IMG/VR virus record: IMGVR_UViG_3300022932_000154
Location: 1 to 48,191 of that record
Reading direction: 5' to 3' (one strand)
Length of the DNA stretch: 48,191 bases
Source: a virus
In this document: positions 15,381 to 22,175 of the stretch, piece by piece
Numbering within the stretch: the stretch's first letter is position 1
Layout: every line of letters begins with the position of its first letter
Translations under genes and position numbers: made by a program
Notes under the pieces: generated by a model
Seen by the model: only the letters and a program-made list of their open reading frames with translations
Told to the model about the DNA's origin: nothing
Databases searched by the model: none

Positions 15381-15530
15381 ATGAATATAAAAATAAGTGA
15401 ACAGGAGAGAGAGGATTTAAGACAAGTCCTCTATGAAAAAGTAAAAGCATTGGATGAAGAAATCGAGAGACAAAAACGCCTCGCTAATAGACTAAACTTG
15501 ATTTTAGAGAGATTAGCGAACATAAAATAA
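15381..15530 (+). CDS. Small coiled-coil protein, 49 aa
   Basis: ATG 15381 to TAA 15528-15530. The product is one charged helix with heptad-like spacing (LRQVLYEKVKALDEEIERQK). It is short and could be chance, but it sits in the operon direction just before a terminator. Confidence 0.4.
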   Translation: MNIKISEQEREDLRQVLYEKVKALDEEIERQKRLANRLNLILERLANIK

Positions 15531-15564
15531 TTAAAGATACCGCATAGCAACGGTTAATTGGAAG

Positions 15565-15605
15565 AACCCCACCGCCCTCAGCCCGTACAGCTGGGGGTTT
15601 GTGGG
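15565..15605. terminator. Hairpin between convergent genes
   Basis: CCCTCAGC (15575-15582) pairs with GCTGGGGG (15590-15597), including one G-T pair, around a 7-nt loop. Outer CCCAC (15568-15572) pairs with GTGGG (15601-15605). It lies between the rightward early run and the leftward gene ending at 15618, so it probably ends transcription from both sides. Confidence 0.6.
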
Positions 15606-15617
15606 TAATTATTAAGG

Positions 15618-15914
15618 CTACATGAACGACAGTGATTCAGGAGGAGAACTACCGTTCATACTATTAATTTCGGCCTGATGCTGCTCAACGATCTCAATCA
15701 GCACCATTTGATCCTCATAGGTCAGTTTTTCATTAGCGGAATGGTTGAGACATACATCCCACCCGCTCTTCCTTTTAATTATCTGGCCGTAGACAAACCT
15801 GTCAACATAGATATGGTATAATTCACTGCCGGTACCACCAGGAATAGAGAGCTCAACTCTACTATCACGATTACCGAAGGAAGCCCAAAATTCAATTGAA
15901 TCCATTTTAAGCAT
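15618..15914 (-). CDS. Hypothetical protein, 98 aa
   Basis: The second gene of a leftward pair, it overlaps 15907-16116 by eight bases. ATG 15914 is used; MDSIEF three codons later is an alternative. It is a mainly beta protein (RVELSIPGGTG, YHIYVDRFVYGQII) with a helical end. The tight overlap suggests that the two small proteins work together. No family or function is recognised. Confidence 0.55.
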   Translation of the reverse strand: MLKMDSIEFWASFGNRDSRVELSIPGGTGSELYHIYVDRFVYGQIIKRKSGWDVCLNHSANEKLTYEDQMVLIEIVEQHQAEINSMNGSSPPESLSFM

Positions 15915-16116
15915 AATGATCCTCTATCAAACCACCTATTGACCGAAGTAAAGATTCGTCTACGTCATCAGATTTCCATTCAAAACCATTGAGATCTTCC
16001 GGTACAATTTTGATAGATCCAAGATACCTGGTTTCTTGAAATAGCTCGAAATTCTTATCATCTATAGGCTTAACTGTGATTAAATTATTTTGATACGTGA
16101 TGTTAAATGGCTCCAT
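15907..16116 (-). CDS. Small hypothetical protein, 69 aa
   Basis: This is the first gene of the leftward pair. A beta-rich start (FNITYQNNLITVKPI) and an acidic helical end characterise it. Small proteins with this look are frequent in Sphingobacteriaceae genomes, but I know no role. Only about 60 bases separate it from the rightward gene starting at 16174, so divergent promoters must overlap there. Confidence 0.55.
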   Translation of the reverse strand: MEPFNITYQNNLITVKPIDDKNFELFQETRYLGSIKIVPEDLNGFEWKSDDVDESLLRSIGGLIEDHYA

Positions 16117-16173
16117 AATCTTTTTTATTAAAATACACTTGCAATAGTACTAAATTTATTAGTAAAATTGTGC

Positions 16174-16488
16174 ATGAAAATCGCTTACATTCTTAACGAT
16201 CCCCTAATTATTTCTGCAGAGAAGTACCACGCCCTTAAGGAAGAAATAGAAAAATGCCTTTTAGCCTTTTTTGATCAGGTTTCTTGTAAAGATGCAGATT
16301 CCAGTGATGCATACATCTCCTTTTATGGCACGAAGAATAATCCAAAGTGGGCAGCAGTGGCTGTATTTCATTGTGCAGAATCTTATGAGCAACAGAAGTC
16401 TGGAACTCTTCAGGAGGAATTAAAAAAAAGGCTTTCTGTGCTTATGCATAGTTATAATCACGCAATAAGTGTAAAAAATAAGGTATGA
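16174..16488 (+). CDS. Hypothetical protein, 104 aa
   Basis: I use ATG 16174 (MKIAYILND); a TTG two codons upstream is in frame. It is an alpha/beta protein (KWAAVAVFHCAESYEQQKSG) with a helical C-terminus. Single gene, convergent with the XRE gene at 16511 with 22 bases between them. The function is unknown. Confidence 0.55.
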   Translation: MKIAYILNDPLIISAEKYHALKEEIEKCLLAFFDQVSCKDADSSDAYISFYGTKNNPKWAAVAVFHCAESYEQQKSGTLQEELKKRLSVLMHSYNHAISVKNKV

Positions 16489-16510
16489 TGTAGATATCAA
16501 TAAATGCTTC

Positions 16511-16759
16511 TTATTTATGCGGTTCTTCGAAAAGCTGTCCAGGTTTAATCCCCAGGTGCTCAGCAATTAGACACAGCATTGTAATATTTGTGTCAACCTT
16601 ACCATTCTCGTACTGACTGATCATACGAGTTTCTATATCGCAAAGATGTGCGAGCTTCTCTTGACTTAAGCCTTTTAGCTTTCGGTATTTACGAATATTT
16701 TCCCCAACGATCGTTATCATTCTGTCGTTCCGTTTATATCTGTTACTCGTTGTGCTCAT
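16511..16759 (-). CDS. XRE-family HTH regulator (second copy)
   Basis: The 82-aa protein is a minimal Cro/C1-type DNA-binding domain: VGENIRKYRKLKGLSQEKLA, then CDIETRMISQYENGK, then MLCLIAEHLGIKPGQLF. It is paralogous to the protein at 5737-5979 in domain limits and length, and shares its leader. It lies immediately left of the promoter and structured RNA at 16821-16970 and transcribes away from them, so it may regulate that divergent unit. Confidence 0.85.
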   Translation of the reverse strand: MSTTSNRYKRNDRMITIVGENIRKYRKLKGLSQEKLAHLCDIETRMISQYENGKVDTNITMLCLIAEHLGIKPGQLFEEPHK

Positions 16760-16766
16760 ATTTAAG

Positions 16767-16788
16767 CACCAAAGAAGGTAATAATTTT
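16767..16788 (-). promoter_or_regulatory. Conserved leader upstream of XRE gene (copy 2)
   Basis: Twenty of 22 bases match 5987-6008 in front of the other XRE gene, at the same distance from the start codon (about eight bases). It is likely a promoter or operator shared by the two regulators, which would allow cross-talk. Confidence 0.5.
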
Positions 16789-16820
16789 GTACGGGATAAT
16801 ACCTCGGGAGGCAAATTTTA

Positions 16821-16851
16821 TTTGAATATTTACTATTTTAGTGTACCTCAT
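16821..16851 (+). promoter_or_regulatory. Probable promoter of the structured RNA
   Basis: TTTG (16821-16824), 19 bases, then TACCTCAT (16844-16851) fits Bacteroidota promoter spacing exactly, although the -7 box matches only in TA and one T. The predicted start, five to eight bases downstream, falls at the first base of the closing stem of the RNA (16857). Confidence 0.45.
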
Positions 16852-16856
16852 CAGTA

Positions 16857-16970
16857 AAGTAAGCGACCTGGGTGCGAATGGTGTGTGGAGCGGGGACACT
16901 CGACATATGGTAGTAGCAGGCATTTAGGCAATGGCCTGTACCTCTGGTAAGGGAAGCCAGGCGCTTACTT
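16857..16970 (+). ncRNA. Putative structured non-coding RNA of unknown class
   Basis: The ends form a long closing stem: AAGTAAGCG (16857-16865) pairs with CGCTTACTT (16962-16970), and after one bulged A, CCTGG (16867-16871) pairs with CCAGG (16957-16961). This gives 14 base pairs. Inside, GTA-CAGGC-ATT (16913-16924) pairs with AAT-GCCTG-TAC (16930-16941) with two bulged G residues and a TAGGC loop. CTGG at 16944-16947 can alternatively pair with CCAG at 16957-16960, giving a mutually exclusive fold. A promoter precedes it and a terminator follows. No open frame longer than about 11 codons starts inside. I cannot match it to 6S, SRP, tmRNA or a known riboswitch. Confidence 0.6.
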
Positions 16971-16996
16971 ATATCGTAGATTAAGTATTACATCAA

Positions 16997-17027
16997 ATAG
17001 GCCGTGTAGAAATGCAAGGCCTTTTTT
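16997..17027 (+). terminator. Intrinsic terminator after the structured RNA
   Basis: AGGCC (16999-17003) pairs with GGCCT (17018-17022) around a 14-nt loop and is followed by six T residues in a row from 17022. It would end the short rightward transcript that starts near 16857. Confidence 0.6.
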
Positions 17028-17252
17028 GTACGCCTTAGAATTAGATATTCTGAACATAGGACTCTCACAAAATATACAGGCGATTGTCAGGCTCTTGGTC
17101 TTCCCTCATCCGGAATTAATAAAGGGTATCTGTACTGATAAAAACTCGTGAAGTGAGGTACGAACTGAACACCTAATAAATCCCGGCCTTGGCCGGGGAT
17201 GCCTTTCCCTTTCAACCCTTAATAATTTGGGTTTAGATATTTTATTAACTTC
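17028..17252. other. Non-coding stretch with a GC-rich hairpin
   Basis: I see no gene here. The one clear element is a strong near-palindrome at 17180-17200 (ATCCCGGCC-TT-GGCCGGGGAT) without a U-run. It could be a protein site, a pause hairpin or a packaging signal. Confidence 0.4.
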
Positions 17253-17472
17253 TTAACCAATATAAATTACAGACTTAAACAGACTGAGAAACAGGCCGTT
17301 TAATGGTTAAAGAAATAATTCTATTTTATTAACCAAATAAAGAAGTTAATAAAAGTTATTAACCATTATACCGGTTAATAAAATCGAATTGACTGGTTAA
17401 CAAAAAATGATGAGTTCGGTTAATAATTAAAATGTTGGATATCAGGAGATAGACCACCGGTTAAGAAGTTAA
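17253..17472. repeat. Array of GGTTAA/TTAACC boxes (iteron- or operator-like)
   Basis: Eight exact GGTTAA motifs occur on both strands at 17253, 17305, 17329, 17359, 17373, 17395, 17418 and 17459, plus two AGTTAA variants at 17344 and 17467. That is ten boxes in 220 AT-rich bases, in a non-coding stretch just before the late operon. Candidates are a replication origin, sites for a late activator, or a packaging region. Confidence 0.6.
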
Positions 17473-17628
17473 CGAATTTTCTGAGGTTTAGCCTGGTAAA
17501 AAATTACAACTGTTTTCTAATTGCACAGATCTTCACACATTATTGATGAATATTGCTCGGAATTTCTTTATTTTTACGCTGCCAATCAGAAAACCTTCTT
17601 ATTAAAACTGCGTCCTTAATCTAAATTA

Positions 17629-18138
17629 ATGAGCGCTAGAATTCTATTGCCTTTACGGCCCTACATCAAACGTTATCTCACTATCCAGTATGGAAAAGAA
17701 TTATGTATCTCTGATAGAGGTATGGTTTCCTTTTTATTGCTCAATATGCTGGAAAAACATCCAAAGTCCGATCCATCGACGATCAGGCCATCAGCTAAGT
17801 TGATCGACGATGTGGAATTTGTCGGATACCCAATTTTTATAGGTGACAAGTACCAAAAATCCCGGGGTTTGTATCTTACTCAGGAGAAGATCCTTGAATT
17901 CAATGACAGCCTGGATGATATGATACGGGAAGAGATGTACCGCTGGTGCAATCATCCTGGTTCAATAGATGGCAAAGTAGATTTTGATATTGTCCGCTTC
18001 CGTGATATATATGGGATTACGGAAGATGAACTTCCTTTCGATAATCTTAAACGATGGTATTACCGAAATAGGGAGCGCCTGCAAAAACGCGGAACGGTAG
18101 AAAAGCGCCTTGAACCTCAACTTACACTCAATTACTAA
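17629..18138 (+). CDS. Hypothetical protein, first gene of late operon
   Basis: The 169-aa basic protein begins with ILLPLRPYIKRYLTIQYGKE. Its C-terminal region (RFRDIYGITEDELPFDNLKR, then WYYRNRERLQKR) looks like a small DNA-binding helix bundle. Its place between the GGTTAA array and the structural genes suggests a regulator or DNA-packaging factor rather than a capsid part, but this is inference. About 155 bases of AT-rich sequence separate it from the last box. Confidence 0.6.
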   Translation: MSARILLPLRPYIKRYLTIQYGKELCISDRGMVSFLLLNMLEKHPKSDPSTIRPSAKLIDDVEFVGYPIFIGDKYQKSRGLYLTQEKILEFNDSLDDMIREEMYRWCNHPGSIDGKVDFDIVRFRDIYGITEDELPFDNLKRWYYRNRERLQKRGTVEKRLEPQLTLNY

Positions 18139-18143
18139 TTTAT

Positions 18144-18575
18144 ATGGAACATTACCAAGGTGATAATATTGGCAGCATCGCTAAATTTGAAATCACCAAT
18201 CACTATTCGTTATCCGGATTTAATCCTCTGACCTTTTCCCCTGGTGGATCATGGATGAGTGTCCCATTTAAGGAACAGTCCGGAGAACTAAGGGAAACAA
18301 CTGAAAATACAGAAAATGGGCCTTTATATACGTACACTGGATCTATCTTCCTTGCAAATCAAAGGGATGAAGTTGACCTGATCATGCGAACGTATTTGGG
18401 ACAGAGATCTGTGATCAGGATTACTGACATGAACGGTCGGGTTTACATCATCGGATCCCCAGTGCTCCCGGTCACCTTGACCTCATCAGGGGAAACCTCA
18501 AAAACCTATACTGGTGAAAACGGAAAAGAATTTCAGTTCAAAGTTGAGCAGAATTTTCCAGCGCTAAAAGCGTAA
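18144..18575 (+). CDS. Phage structural-type protein, beta-rich, 143 aa
   Basis: The protein is dominated by short beta strands and polar turns (SIAKFEITNHYSLSGF, VIRITDMNGRVYIIGSPVLP, TLTSSGETSKTYTG). This pattern is usual for small virion proteins such as tail-tube, tail-completion or decoration proteins. It lies between 17629-18138 and the prohead protease. The exact role cannot be given from sequence alone. Confidence 0.5.
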   Translation: MEHYQGDNIGSIAKFEITNHYSLSGFNPLTFSPGGSWMSVPFKEQSGELRETTENTENGPLYTYTGSIFLANQRDEVDLIMRTYLGQRSVIRITDMNGRVYIIGSPVLPVTLTSSGETSKTYTGENGKEFQFKVEQNFPALKA

Positions 18576-18577
18576 TT

Positions 18578-18632
18578 GCCTGTCCTTTCGGAGACATCTT
18601 TTAATAGTGAGTTTTGGGTTCTTAAATATTTG
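18578..18632 (+). promoter_or_regulatory. Shared intergenic motif and partial promoter before head genes
   Basis: GCCTGTCCTTTCG (18578-18590) recurs exactly at 26313-26325, and its core CCTGTCCTTTC recurs at 23050-23060; all three lie in gaps before late genes. Further on, TAAATATTTG (18623-18632) is the same -7-like sequence as in the early promoter, but a TTTG 19 bases upstream is missing. Confidence 0.35.
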
Positions 18633-18662
18633 AAAAAATAGAAAAGCACCTAAAACTTTACT

Positions 18663-19724
18663 ATGAATAAACTTCCCTTCCGGCTGATCAGAAACGAAGC
18701 CAAGAAATCTGCACAAATATTCCTTTATGGGACAATCGGTGATTCTTGGTATTACGACAGCCCTATCACTGCAAAAAACTTCCAAAGGCAATTATCTGCT
18801 GTCAATGATGTAGATAGAATCGACGTTCATTTAAATGGACCAGGTGGTGATGTGCACGAAGTACTGGCAATGATCAGTATTAGCCAGGCATCCAAGAAAG
18901 ATATTCACTTCTATAATGATGGTGTATGTCTCAGCGCCATGGCTGTATTGCTTGCAAGTGGAAAAGACGGAAATAGACATTCTGCTAAAGGTACCCTAAC
19001 GATGTTTCACAGTGCATCAACTGGATGTTGGGGTAATGCTTCGGAAATGAGAGAGTCAGCAGACATGTTAGAAAAACATGATGATGTTCTCGCTGAATAT
19101 ATTGCAGAAGGTCTGTCTATTACATCTGAGGAAGTAAAAATCACCTATTTAGATGGCAAAGATCACTGGTTAACAGCAAAAGAAGCTGAAGCATTAGGAT
19201 TGGTAACTATTGAAGACTATGAAGCTCAGGACATTCCTGACAATGTAAGAACTGCACCGATGGATCAAATCGCTGCCTTTTACAATCCCAAAAGTAAATC
19301 CCAAAATACAGATATGTCAATTCTTAATTTTAACAACTTCAAAAAAATCTCCGCTCTGGGTAAGGTACCTGTAGCAGAAAGAACAGCTGATCACCTTAAA
19401 GATGCCAACGCCGAGTTGGAAGCTGAGGGTGTAACAGGCGTTACCCTTGTGTCTGATAAAGACTTGGAAGAAACAATAACAGAGGCTGCAAAGGTTCCTG
19501 ATCTTGAAAAAAAAGCCGAAGATCTGGAAAAAGAAAAAGTTTCTAACCTGGCTAAAATCACCGAACTGCAAAAGGTGGTAGATCAACAAAAAAAGGAATT
19601 AGGCAAGCCGGCTGAAGAACTAACAGTTCCAATTACTGATGCACTTGATTCCACAGGAAAAAAACCAGTGGTTAACAGCTACGAAACTTCGTTCGACCGC
19701 GAGTTCAATGCAAGATTCAAATAA
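18663..19724 (+). CDS. ClpP-like prohead protease fused to scaffold-like domain
   Basis: In this 353-aa protein, residues 15-205 form a ClpP-fold serine protease: nucleophile Ser in DGVCLSAMAVLLASG (S91), catalytic His in LTMFHSAS (H116), and an Asp in YLDGKDHWLTAKEAEALGLV (D164 or D167). LNGPGGDV (58-64) forms the oxyanion loop. Residues 218-353 are acidic and coiled-coil (about 275-325), as expected of a capsid scaffold that is removed during maturation. The next gene is the major capsid protein. An internal ATG at 19314 may start a free scaffold. Confidence 0.85.
   Translation: MNKLPFRLIRNEAKKSAQIFLYGTIGDSWYYDSPITAKNFQRQLSAVNDVDRIDVHLNGPGGDVHEVLAMISISQASKKDIHFYNDGVCLSAMAVLLASGKDGNRHSAKGTLTMFHSASTGCWGNASEMRESADMLEKHDDVLAEYIAEGLSITSEEVKITYLDGKDHWLTAKEAEALGLVTIEDYEAQDIPDNVRTAPMDQIAAFYNPKSKSQNTDMSILNFNNFKKISALGKVPVAERTADHLKDANAELEAEGVTGVTLVSDKDLEETITEAAKVPDLEKKAEDLEKEKVSNLAKITELQKVVDQQKKELGKPAEELTVPITDALDSTGKKPVVNSYETSFDREFNARFK
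19314..19724 (+). CDS. Nested scaffold protein from internal start
   Basis: In the protease frame, ATG 19314 begins MSILNFNNFKKISALGKVPV and would yield 136 residues with the coiled-coil region and a C-terminal tail. Nested scaffold genes in the 3' end of a protease gene are known, as for lambda C/Nu3. Here the linker before it (KSKSQNTD) is polar, matching a domain border. Independent translation is inferred. Confidence 0.4.
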   Translation: MSILNFNNFKKISALGKVPVAERTADHLKDANAELEAEGVTGVTLVSDKDLEETITEAAKVPDLEKKAEDLEKEKVSNLAKITELQKVVDQQKKELGKPAEELTVPITDALDSTGKKPVVNSYETSFDREFNARFK

Positions 19725-19759
19725 TCATCCTATAATTTAAAAACAACACACACACTCAA

Positions 19760-20854
19760 ATGAAATCAAAATTCATTAAATTATTTTCAGGCCCTCTTTT
19801 ATGTATCCTAATGGGATACGTTGTGGGCGTTTTATGTGCATCTCCAATGGTTGGATTGATTGCAGGCTCCGGCTTGATGATAGCAGGTTCATTTCCTAAA
19901 GAAGTTGGATCGTTATTCATGGCCACTCCTGATACATCTGCATTAGGCGCTTATGCTGGTGCACATGAAATGGCATTATTTAAAACTTTACAGTCAAAAC
20001 TGACTATCCTAACTGATCTGATGATGTTGCCAGGTATTAAAAATACATTAAGGCTAACAAAATTGACCGTTAAAGATGGTGTTCGTGGGTATCGTGAAGA
20101 TTTCGATTCATCTGATGACGATCTTTCCTACAGCGGTCAGGACTTAAGCACGACTTTATTAAAAAGGGATATTAAAATTAATCCTTTAAAATATCGTCCG
20201 ACTTGGATGGCTGCTAAAATGAAGCCTGGTGTAAATCCAGGCGATATCCCTTTTGCGCAATTTGTAAATGAGGCTATCATGCTGCAGGTTGCTTCTGAAA
20301 TACAGCGTGGTTCATATCTCGCAGTAAAAGGTGACGAATCAACATTGCTGAAAAGTTTTGATGGTATTGGTACACTGATTAGTAAAGCTATTGCAGCTGA
20401 AACAGCAGTTGCAGGATCAGGCATTGTTCCTGTTGCAACAGGAGCTATAACCAACACAAATGCAGTCGCTGCATTTGAAAGCATGGTATCTGCAATGCCA
20501 TCTGATTTTGTAAAAAATGGTTTTGAGGTTAAGGCATCAATTGATTCAGCAAGAAAGTATAACAAAGATTACCGTGAGCGTTACGGCAAGTATGCAGATA
20601 AGGACGATATGAATCGGACAATCATCGAAGATACTGCAGGAGTTGTAACGATCAAACCTTGTGACTGGATGGGTACATCAGGAAGATTGATTGCCACCCC
20701 TTATGAGAATGCTCTGGTTGGTGTGGATGGTATCGGTGACCAGGACAAAATCATCACTGATGTTGAGTTGGAAATCATCAAATACAGAATCCTGTTTGCA
20801 TTGGGATTCCAGTTTAGAGATCTTAAGGCACTTAGAGTTAACGATCAGGCATAA
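19760..20854 (+). CDS. Major capsid protein (HK97-fold type)
   Basis: The 364-aa protein lies directly after the protease. After an unusual hydrophobic N-terminus (residues about 8-50) comes MATPDTSALGAYAGAHEMAL, a helix and an E-loop-like segment with RGYREDFDSSDDDL, and then the P-domain helices (FAQFVNEAIMLQVASEIQRG). The end TDVELEIIKYRILFALGFQF is typical of HK97-like capsid proteins in Bacteroidota phages. The hydrophobic leader is either removed by the prohead protease or bypassed by starting at ATG 19919. A hairpin follows the gene at 20872. Confidence 0.75.
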   Translation: MKSKFIKLFSGPLLCILMGYVVGVLCASPMVGLIAGSGLMIAGSFPKEVGSLFMATPDTSALGAYAGAHEMALFKTLQSKLTILTDLMMLPGIKNTLRLTKLTVKDGVRGYREDFDSSDDDLSYSGQDLSTTLLKRDIKINPLKYRPTWMAAKMKPGVNPGDIPFAQFVNEAIMLQVASEIQRGSYLAVKGDESTLLKSFDGIGTLISKAIAAETAVAGSGIVPVATGAITNTNAVAAFESMVSAMPSDFVKNGFEVKASIDSARKYNKDYRERYGKYADKDDMNRTIIEDTAGVVTIKPCDWMGTSGRLIATPYENALVGVDGIGDQDKIITDVELEIIKYRILFALGFQFRDLKALRVNDQA

Positions 20855-20871
20855 TTAATCGATTTTAAAAT

Positions 20872-20893
20872 ATAGTACGGGAAGCCGTACTAT
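20872..20893 (+). terminator. Hairpin after the capsid gene
   Basis: ATAGTACGG (20872-20880) pairs perfectly with CCGTACTAT (20885-20893) around a GAAG tetraloop. Only a broken T-run follows, so it may be a partial terminator or an mRNA-stabilising 3' hairpin that lets capsid mRNA accumulate. Confidence 0.5.
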
Positions 20894-20905
20894 TAATATT
20901 TTACA

Positions 20906-21346
20906 ATGAATTTAGAAGAAATCATTCAGGATCTGCTGGCTCAAAAGGCAGCAGGGACGAATAAGGAAAAAATGAATATTGTGCTTGATAATGCTATTGA
21001 GCATATCAAAGCTTTGGCAGCATTGACACCTGATCAAAAGGTGAATCTGCAGATCGTCAAACTGGAAAGTTTAGTTGATCAGAAAGATGATGTCATCATC
21101 CAGCTTCAACAAGAACTACAGGAAGCGCAGGAAATCGCAGCTGATGCCCTGGCAAAGTATAATGAAACTGCCGAAAGACTACCTGTGAGTTTGGAAGTTT
21201 CAGTTTCGGGCAAAAAAGTGAAAATAAATCACGGTGTTCATTACAAAGGTGATGAGTTTACTGCAGCTGAATTAGCTAAAAATAACCTGGTACTCGAGGA
21301 ACTATTGAAAATAGGTTCTGGTGCCTTAACAATCTTGGAGGATTAA
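20906..21346 (+). CDS. Small head-region protein, 146 aa
   Basis: The N-terminal two thirds are coiled-coil (KVNLQIVKLESLVDQKDDVI, IQLQQELQEAQEI). The last 45 residues form a small beta motif (VSVSGKKVKINHGVHYKGDE) followed by a helix. The position next to the capsid gene suggests a head or head-tail joining protein. No family is named. Confidence 0.55.
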   Translation: MNLEEIIQDLLAQKAAGTNKEKMNIVLDNAIEHIKALAALTPDQKVNLQIVKLESLVDQKDDVIIQLQQELQEAQEIAADALAKYNETAERLPVSLEVSVSGKKVKINHGVHYKGDEFTAAELAKNNLVLEELLKIGSGALTILED

Positions 21347-21350
21347 TAAG

Positions 21351-21914
21351 ATGGCAGGACAATACGATAACATCACAGACATGGGCCTGAGCTTCGGCGA
21401 CGGTAATGATAACATATCAGGTGTAGCTGAGCAAGCCTTTTTGATTCCGATATCGTGGATCAAAACAATGGCTAAAGCAACAGCAGCACTAACATCCGGA
21501 TCTCTTGTTACGATCTCTGGAAATCACCTGATGATAGTAGGTAAGGCACCCATTCCTGTGGCTACCTTATATGATAAATCTGGTATCACCTGGAAGCTTG
21601 CCGGTGAAAAGCTTTCAAAGATCTTCGAACAAGGTGTTGAGCTCTTTATCCCCGAAAACTCAGTTAAATCACTTGGTACACTTGCAGCTGTGAAAAACTA
21701 CAGATATATCTTGTTGATTGGTAAAATTGATGGTTCAGGAACTTTCTGGCAAATAGGATCTGAATTAATTTCAGCAACCATTACTGATATCGCTGGTGGA
21801 TCCGGTATAGGTCCAACAGGAGAGGTTGGAAGTAAGGTGACATTGCAGTCATATGCTACTGCTCCTGTTTACTCATACGAAGGAGATGTCCCACCGGTGG
21901 GCGTTGCAGGGTAA
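21351..21914 (+). CDS. Virion protein, possible tail tube or decoration protein
   Basis: The 187-aa product is beta-rich and Gly/Ser/Thr-rich (LTSGSLVTISGNHLMIVGKA, YRYILLIGKIDGSG), ending in SYATAPVYSYEGDVPPVG. Such composition fits an abundant virion protein such as a decoration or tail-tube subunit. Its place between capsid and terminase genes favours a head role. The stop shares bases with the next start (TAATGG at 21912). Confidence 0.5.
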   Translation: MAGQYDNITDMGLSFGDGNDNISGVAEQAFLIPISWIKTMAKATAALTSGSLVTISGNHLMIVGKAPIPVATLYDKSGITWKLAGEKLSKIFEQGVELFIPENSVKSLGTLAAVKNYRYILLIGKIDGSGTFWQIGSELISATITDIAGGSGIGPTGEVGSKVTLQSYATAPVYSYEGDVPPVGVAG

Positions 21915-22117
21915 TGGATCTGACTTTTACACCGAGTCCTGCTTTGGATGGTAAATTCAAAATTGTAAATACCACAGTTCCGATTTATCATTCCAAGATT
22001 GGAAAGTTCGATCTCAGGACAATTTCTGCAGAAGATGCGCTTAGGTTAGTAAAATCAGGATCTAATTATATTAAAGCAATAAATCAGACATTTAAAACTA
22101 AAAAAGCAGTGAAATAG
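21914..22117 (+). CDS. Small virion-region protein, 67 aa
   Basis: The gene starts in a one-base overlap with the previous stop. The short protein (LDGKFKIVNTTVPIYHSKIG, then helix ISAEDALRLVKSG) has a basic end and looks like a small connector-region protein. It is followed by a strong terminator, so it ends the capsid transcript. Confidence 0.55.
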   Translation: MDLTFTPSPALDGKFKIVNTTVPIYHSKIGKFDLRTISAEDALRLVKSGSNYIKAINQTFKTKKAVK

Positions 22118-22138
22118 GATCATTTTTAGATTGGTTAG

Positions 22139-22168
22139 AAAGTCCCTGAGTGTTCAGGGACTTTTTTT
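22139..22168 (+). terminator. Strong intrinsic terminator inside the head block
   Basis: AAAGTCCCTGA (22139-22149) pairs perfectly with TCAGGGACTTT (22154-22164) around GTGT, followed by a run of T to 22168. It stops the capsid-gene transcript just eight bases before the start of the trypsin-like protease gene. Confidence 0.9.
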
Positions 22169-22175
22169 ATATTGC

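Noticed and set aside
16857-16970. Retron msr-msd RNA (inverted repeats at both ends)
   Set aside because: No reverse transcriptase is encoded nearby or elsewhere in the window.
16857-16970. tRNA, SRP RNA, tmRNA or 6S RNA
   Set aside because: No T-loop or anticodon arm, no SRP tetraloop context, no tag-peptide frame, and no single long bubble-containing rod as in 6S.
20137-20565. Antisense frame of 142 codons opposite the capsid gene
   Set aside because: The plus strand is a convincing capsid gene in operon context. The minus frame lacks start context and homology pattern.
22131-22175. Extended start of the trypsin-like protease at TTG 22131
   Set aside because: This stretch is a perfect intrinsic terminator. 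The coding pattern begins at ATG 22176.
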